Shown here piece after piece: positions 5,745 through 8,125 of a stretch of 8,125 nucleotides of DNA. The notes beneath the pieces were generated by a model. It saw only the letters and a list, made by a program, of their open reading frames with translations. It did not search any database and was not told the origin of the DNA. The stretch spans positions 1-8,125 of the forward strand of contig JABXIW010000207.1 in the NCBI GenBank assembly GCA_013372875.1. Reading direction: 5' to 3'. The position numbers and the translations under genes were made by a program. The stretch comes from Gammaproteobacteria bacterium. GTDB lineage: Bacteria > Pseudomonadota > Gammaproteobacteria > Enterobacterales > Kangiellaceae. Each line of letters starts with the position of its first letter. Positions within the stretch are counted from its first letter, which is position 1.

Positions 5745-6146
5745 ATGGGTATGATGAGCGAATTTAAAGAATTTGCGATGAAAGGCAATGTGATGGATAT
5801 GGCGGTTGGTATCATTATCGGCGGCGCATTCGGCAAAATCGTTAGTTCATTTGTAAATGACATCCTAATGCCGCCATTGGGCATCTTATTGGGCGGTGTG
5901 GATTTTAAAGACTTAACCATGACGCTAAAAGAAGCATCTGGCGAAGTGGCCGCCGTTACTTGGAATTATGGTTCATTTATTCAAAATGTAGTGGATTTCT
6001 TAATTATCGCTTTTGCCATCTTTATGATGGTTAAAGCAATGAATAAAATGAAAAAGAAGGAAGAGGAAGCTCCAGCTGAAGATCCAAAGCCTTCGAACGA
6101 AGAAGTGTTATTGTCTGAAATTCGTGATTTATTGAAAAAAGACTAA
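5745..6146 (+). CDS. mscL: Large-conductance mechanosensitive channel MscL
   Basis: This 133-residue inner-membrane channel protein forms a homopentamer that opens near lytic membrane tension and releases solutes on osmotic downshock. It aligns without gaps to E. coli MscL (136 aa) over the N-terminus: [17 protein letters not shown], then [20 protein letters not shown]1 spans about 17-46, TM2 about 77-99 ([18 protein letters not shown]), followed by a charged linker and the C-terminal bundle helix [13 protein letters not shown]. The hydrophobic gate residues Leu19 and Val23 of E. coli are Met19 and Ile23 here, both conservative, and Gly22 is kept. The ATG at 5745 has GAGGGGG 7 bases upstream and matches E. 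coli numbering, so it is preferred over the ATGs at 5751 and 5754. It looks monocistronic. Confidence 0.98.
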   Translation: MGMMSEFKEFAMKGNVMDMAVGIIIGGAFGKIVSSFVNDILMPPLGILLGGVDFKDLTMTLKEASGEVAAVTWNYGSFIQNVVDFLIIAFAIFMMVKAMNKMKKKEEEAPAEDPKPSNEEVLLSEIRDLLKKD

Positions 6147-6159
6147 TGACTTGAAAATT

Positions 6160-6186
6160 AAAAGCCTGCATAAGCAGGCTTTTTTT
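6160..6186 (+). terminator. Rho-independent terminator after mscL, probably bidirectional
   Basis: AAAAGCCTGC (6160-6169) pairs with GCAGGCTTTT (6174-6183) around an ATAA loop. Ts run to 6186 on the plus strand and four Ts follow on the minus strand. It sits between the convergent mscL and PLP-enzyme genes and can serve both. Confidence 0.88.
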
Positions 6187-6192
6187 ATAACT

Positions 6193-7056
6193 TTACCGAT
6201 TTCCCTGAATTCCACCCGTATTAATCATAAGCAGCTTTTTCCCAGCCTTAATTTTGGATTGTTTAAGCTGATCGATAATGCAGCTTAGCACCTTTAGGTT
6301 ATAGACTTTATCCAGCTCAAAATCATTGTGCAGATAAAACTCTTTAGCCAAAACCAGCAGCTCATCATTAACTTTGGCAAAACCGCCATAATGATAGTCT
6401 GTGGCTAATAGCCAATTGGAAAAGCCTTTTAGTCTCGACTCTAATTCTGGTATTAAATAATCTGCGCCCTTAAAAGCCGCAACGCCAATAACTTGAGAAT
6501 GGGGAAAGGCTTGAGCTAACCCAATCAGAGTCGCCCCACTACCCACACCACAAAAAATATAGTCATAATCAGCTTTGACTTCTGAGGCAATCTCACTAAC
6601 CCCTTGTATGGCGAGCTCTGAATAACCACCTTCTGCGATCCAATAACTATCGGGGTAAATAGCTCTAAAACAGTCCCACTCAAGATTTTGGCGCAGCAAA
6701 GCATAGTCATCTCTAGATTGAAAATGCAACTGCATGCTCCAGTTGATGCAATCTTGTAAGGTTGGAGTTAAGACTTGTTCAGGGTGAGCTCTAACTAAGC
6801 CAATGGTTTTAAGGTCAAGTTCTTTACCCGCAAACGCTAAAGCGTGTAGATGGTTAGAGTAGTTACCACCCATTGAAACCAAGCTATGACAACCTTTCGA
6901 CTTGGCATCCGCCAGAAGGTGTTTCAATTTTCGCCATTTATTGCCAGAAATTATCGGGTGAATTAAATCATCCCTTTTCATATCCACGTCAACTTGGCAT
7001 TCCTCGAAAAGAGGATGGTTAATAGGCTCTATAATTGAAGCATTGGTGTCAATCAG
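6193..7056 (-). CDS. PLP-dependent ACC deaminase/D-cysteine desulfhydrase family protein, probable CTG start
   Basis: This 287-residue cytoplasmic enzyme belongs to the fold-type II PLP family that includes 1-aminocyclopropane-1-carboxylate deaminase and D-cysteine desulfhydrase. The activity of this member cannot be chosen from sequence. KRDDLIHPIISGNKWRKLK carries the likely PLP lysine, Lys40. SMGGNYSNHLHA (61-72) holds the substrate-side serine, CGVGSGATLIGL the phosphate-binding loop, and NTGGIQG closes the protein. The first canonical start is a GTG at 6987, only two codons before MKRDD. Family-like sequence (SIIEPINHPLFEECQVDVD) continues upstream in the same frame to a TAA at 7095-7093, with no ATG, GTG or TTG. 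A CTG at 7056-7054 overlaps the upstream lipoprotein stop as CTGA and gives a normal N-terminus, so I start there. ATT at 7053 and CTG at 7062 are alternatives. Confidence 0.8.
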   Translation of the reverse strand: MIDTNASIIEPINHPLFEECQVDVDMKRDDLIHPIISGNKWRKLKHLLADAKSKGCHSLVSMGGNYSNHLHALAFAGKELDLKTIGLVRAHPEQVLTPTLQDCINWSMQLHFQSRDDYALLRQNLEWDCFRAIYPDSYWIAEGGYSELAIQGVSEIASEVKADYDYIFCGVGSGATLIGLAQAFPHSQVIGVAAFKGADYLIPELESRLKGFSNWLLATDYHYGGFAKVNDELLVLAKEFYLHNDFELDKVYNLKVLSCIIDQLKQSKIKAGKKLLMINTGGIQGNR

Positions 7057-7544
7057 ATGCAGTTTCTCATGGTTGGGTTTTGCGTTATCCGGTTATTGAC
7101 TGTTTGATCATCAGTGAGTTCCATAATCTGCACTTCACAATATTCATCGATCAACACTTCAAAAGTCGCACCTGGATAAGGCATAAATTGGTGAAACTGA
7201 GTATAACAAATTTCACTTTTCTCAGGGCCATATATTTGTGACAAAGACGCACTAAGAGTTACAGGCTGATCAACCGCTACTTTCACCGATTGCTGTATAG
7301 CGCTGCTTTCGACTTGCTCATGATAAAGTAAGCGACCTTGATAGGAAGAATGATCGCGCGTTAACGGCTCTCCCCGACTACACTCGTCAATATGATAAAG
7401 CTCTACATTCAGAATCCTTTTCGGCGCTTCTTTGGCTGGCACCTTAAAGTGAATGGTGGCGTATCGCTCGCCGCTTAATTGATAACTTTGTTGGCAAGCA
7501 ATCATCATTAGGCTTAAACCGAGAAAAATAAGTAATCTCAACAT
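7053..7544 (-). CDS. Unrecognised lipoprotein
   Basis: I do not recognise a family for this 163-residue protein. It begins with a lipoprotein signal: MLR, a hydrophobic stretch to residue 16, and the lipobox MIAC with Cys17. Gln18 at +2 fits outer-membrane sorting. The mature part has alternating strand-like segments (about 27-35, 43-52, 85-100 and 127-142), suggesting a small beta-sandwich. Cys55, Cys113 and Cys136 could allow a disulfide; Cys162 is near the end. The ATG at 7544 has no good ribosome binding site but lies about 24 bases after a predicted start site from an extended -10 promoter. Its TGA stop overlaps the proposed CTG start of the PLP enzyme gene, so the two are probably one translationally coupled operon. 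Confidence 0.75.
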   Translation of the reverse strand: MLRLLIFLGLSLMMIACQQSYQLSGERYATIHFKVPAKEAPKRILNVELYHIDECSRGEPLTRDHSSYQGRLLYHEQVESSAIQQSVKVAVDQPVTLSASLSQIYGPEKSEICYTQFHQFMPYPGATFEVLIDEYCEVQIMELTDDQTVNNRITQNPTMRNCI

Positions 7545-7574
7545 AGCTGATAATCATTGAATTAGTTTGATTTG

Positions 7575-7583
7575 AGTATAACA
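7575..7583 (-). promoter_or_regulatory. Extended -10 promoter of the lipoprotein/PLP-enzyme operon
   Basis: The minus strand reads TGTTATACT (7583-7575): a TGN extension followed by TATACT, five of six -10 consensus positions. No good -35 box lies 16-18 bases upstream, which extended -10 promoters can tolerate. The position is just after the pstS terminator and before the lipoprotein ATG. Confidence 0.45.
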
Positions 7584-7619
7584 ACTAATTAATGAACACT
7601 TTATTAATCAGCTCTCAAT

Positions 7620-7647
7620 AAAAAAGCCGGCTCAAATGAACCGGCTT
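7620..7647 (-). terminator. Rho-independent terminator after pstS
   Basis: On the minus strand, AAGCCGG (7647-7641) pairs with CCGGCTT (7630-7624). The stem is extended inward by a few further pairs, and six Ts follow (7625-7620). It lies about 60 bases beyond the pstS stop codon. Confidence 0.83.
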
Positions 7648-7708
7648 AGAGAGGGATTTTATGACTTTCGTCTAATTGCTTTTTTGAAAAGCTTGAAGTA
7701 GTGACAAA

Positions 7709-8125
7709 TTACTTCATTAATTTTTTAAGTTGTTTCTCAGCAACCGCTGCAGGTAATGGGATATAGCCATCTTTAACCACAACTTCTTGACCTACTTTAG
7801 AAAGAACCATTTTCAAGAACTCTAATTCGATTGGCGCTAGAGGCTTGTTAGGATGCTTGTTGATGTAAACTAGAAGTTGACGACCTAGAGGATAAGTTTT
7901 GTTGATGGCATTCTCAGGAGTTGCAGCAACAAAATCTTTACCTGCTTTTTTCGCTAAAGGAACCGCTTTAACACCAGAAGTAATGTAACCGATACCAGAA
8001 TAACCAATACCATTTTTAGATAAACTTACTGACTGAACTACAGAAGCTGAACCTGGTTGCTCATTCACTGTGTTTTTAAAGTCGCCTTTGCAAAGACCTT
8101 TCTTCTTGAAGTAACCGTAAGTACC
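7709..8125 (-). CDS. pstS: Phosphate ABC transporter substrate-binding protein PstS, C-terminal part
   Basis: This gene runs off the right edge; 138 residues and the stop are visible. It encodes the periplasmic phosphate-binding component of the Pst high-affinity transporter. The frame is open from base 8125, so the GTG at 8068 is internal and not a start. [23 protein letters not shown] and [20 protein letters not shown] match PstS proteins of the type common in Vibrio and related marine gammaproteobacteria. The C-terminal [14 protein letters not shown] and [13 protein letters not shown] are also typical. The N-terminal half, signal peptide and any Pho box are outside the window. No pstCAB genes follow; a terminator comes next, so pstS is the last gene of its transcript here. 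Confidence 0.93.
   Translation of the reverse strand, partial: GTYGYFKKKGLCKGDFKNTVNEQPGSASVVQSVSLSKNGIGYSGIGYITSGVKAVPLAKKAGKDFVAATPENAINKTYPLGRQLLVYINKHPNKPLAPIELEFLKMVLSKVGQEVVVKDGYIPLPAAVAEKQLKKLMK

Noticed and set aside
6985..6987. GTG at 6987 as the start of the PLP enzyme
   Set aside because: It would remove a conserved N-terminal strand that is encoded in the same uninterrupted frame upstream, and it has no good ribosome binding site.
6193..7056. PLP enzyme gene as a pseudogene
   Set aside because: The frame is intact from before the N-terminus to the stop, and all active-site motifs are present; only the start codon is unusual.
452..7647. Recurrent AAAAGCC/GGCTTTT hairpins as a dispersed repeat family
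   Set aside because: Loops and inner stems differ and each sits directly after a gene, so they are ordinary independent terminators.
7678..7692. Small AT-rich hairpin just after the pstS stop
   Set aside because: The stem is weak and lacks a following T tract on the minus strand; the GC-rich hairpin at 7620-7647 is the likely terminator.

Overview
The window is a dense stretch of bacterial chromosome with ten protein genes, two of them cut by the window ends. Gene content, MscL and GcvA sequences close to the Escherichia coli proteins, lipobox-type lipoproteins and moderately AT-rich DNA point to a gammaproteobacterium. A marine Kangiella-like organism is my best guess, but that is inference and no taxonomic marker is present. 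I see no tRNA, rRNA, CRISPR array or insertion sequence.

Left part (1-1903). The 3' end of a glutamate dehydrogenase gene (+) meets a GcvA-type LysR regulator gene (-) across a shared hairpin terminator. Upstream of gcvA lies about 500 bases without a protein gene. It holds a good gcvA promoter overlapped by three inverted repeats, a cytosine-free G/T-rich tract, and a strong plus-strand terminator only 34 bases before the next start codon. In E. coli the small RNA gene gcvB lies divergent from gcvA, so a gcvB-like RNA is the most interesting reading of this gap.

Middle part (1904-5642). A CtlX/arginine-deiminase-like hydrolase gene (+) overlaps tail to tail with a Gfa-type zinc protein gene (-). 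Then comes a tight minus-strand group, read from right to left: a RidA-fold lipoprotein, an Mpo1-like (DUF962) membrane protein and a DUF819 transporter-like protein, closed by a terminator at 3272-3297. The cluster has no assigned function.

Right part (5643-8125). mscL (+) is convergent with a minus-strand pair made of an unrecognised lipoprotein gene and a PLP enzyme gene of the ACC deaminase/D-cysteine desulfhydrase family. The enzyme's conserved N-terminus extends upstream of its first canonical start codon. Its reading frame joins the lipoprotein stop codon in a CTGA overlap, so it probably starts at CTG. The window ends inside pstS (-), the phosphate-binding protein gene, followed by its terminator.

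Several genes touch amino-acid nitrogen metabolism: glutamate dehydrogenase, GcvA, the CtlX-like hydrolase, a Rid protein and the PLP deaminase. The sequence does not show that they form one pathway.
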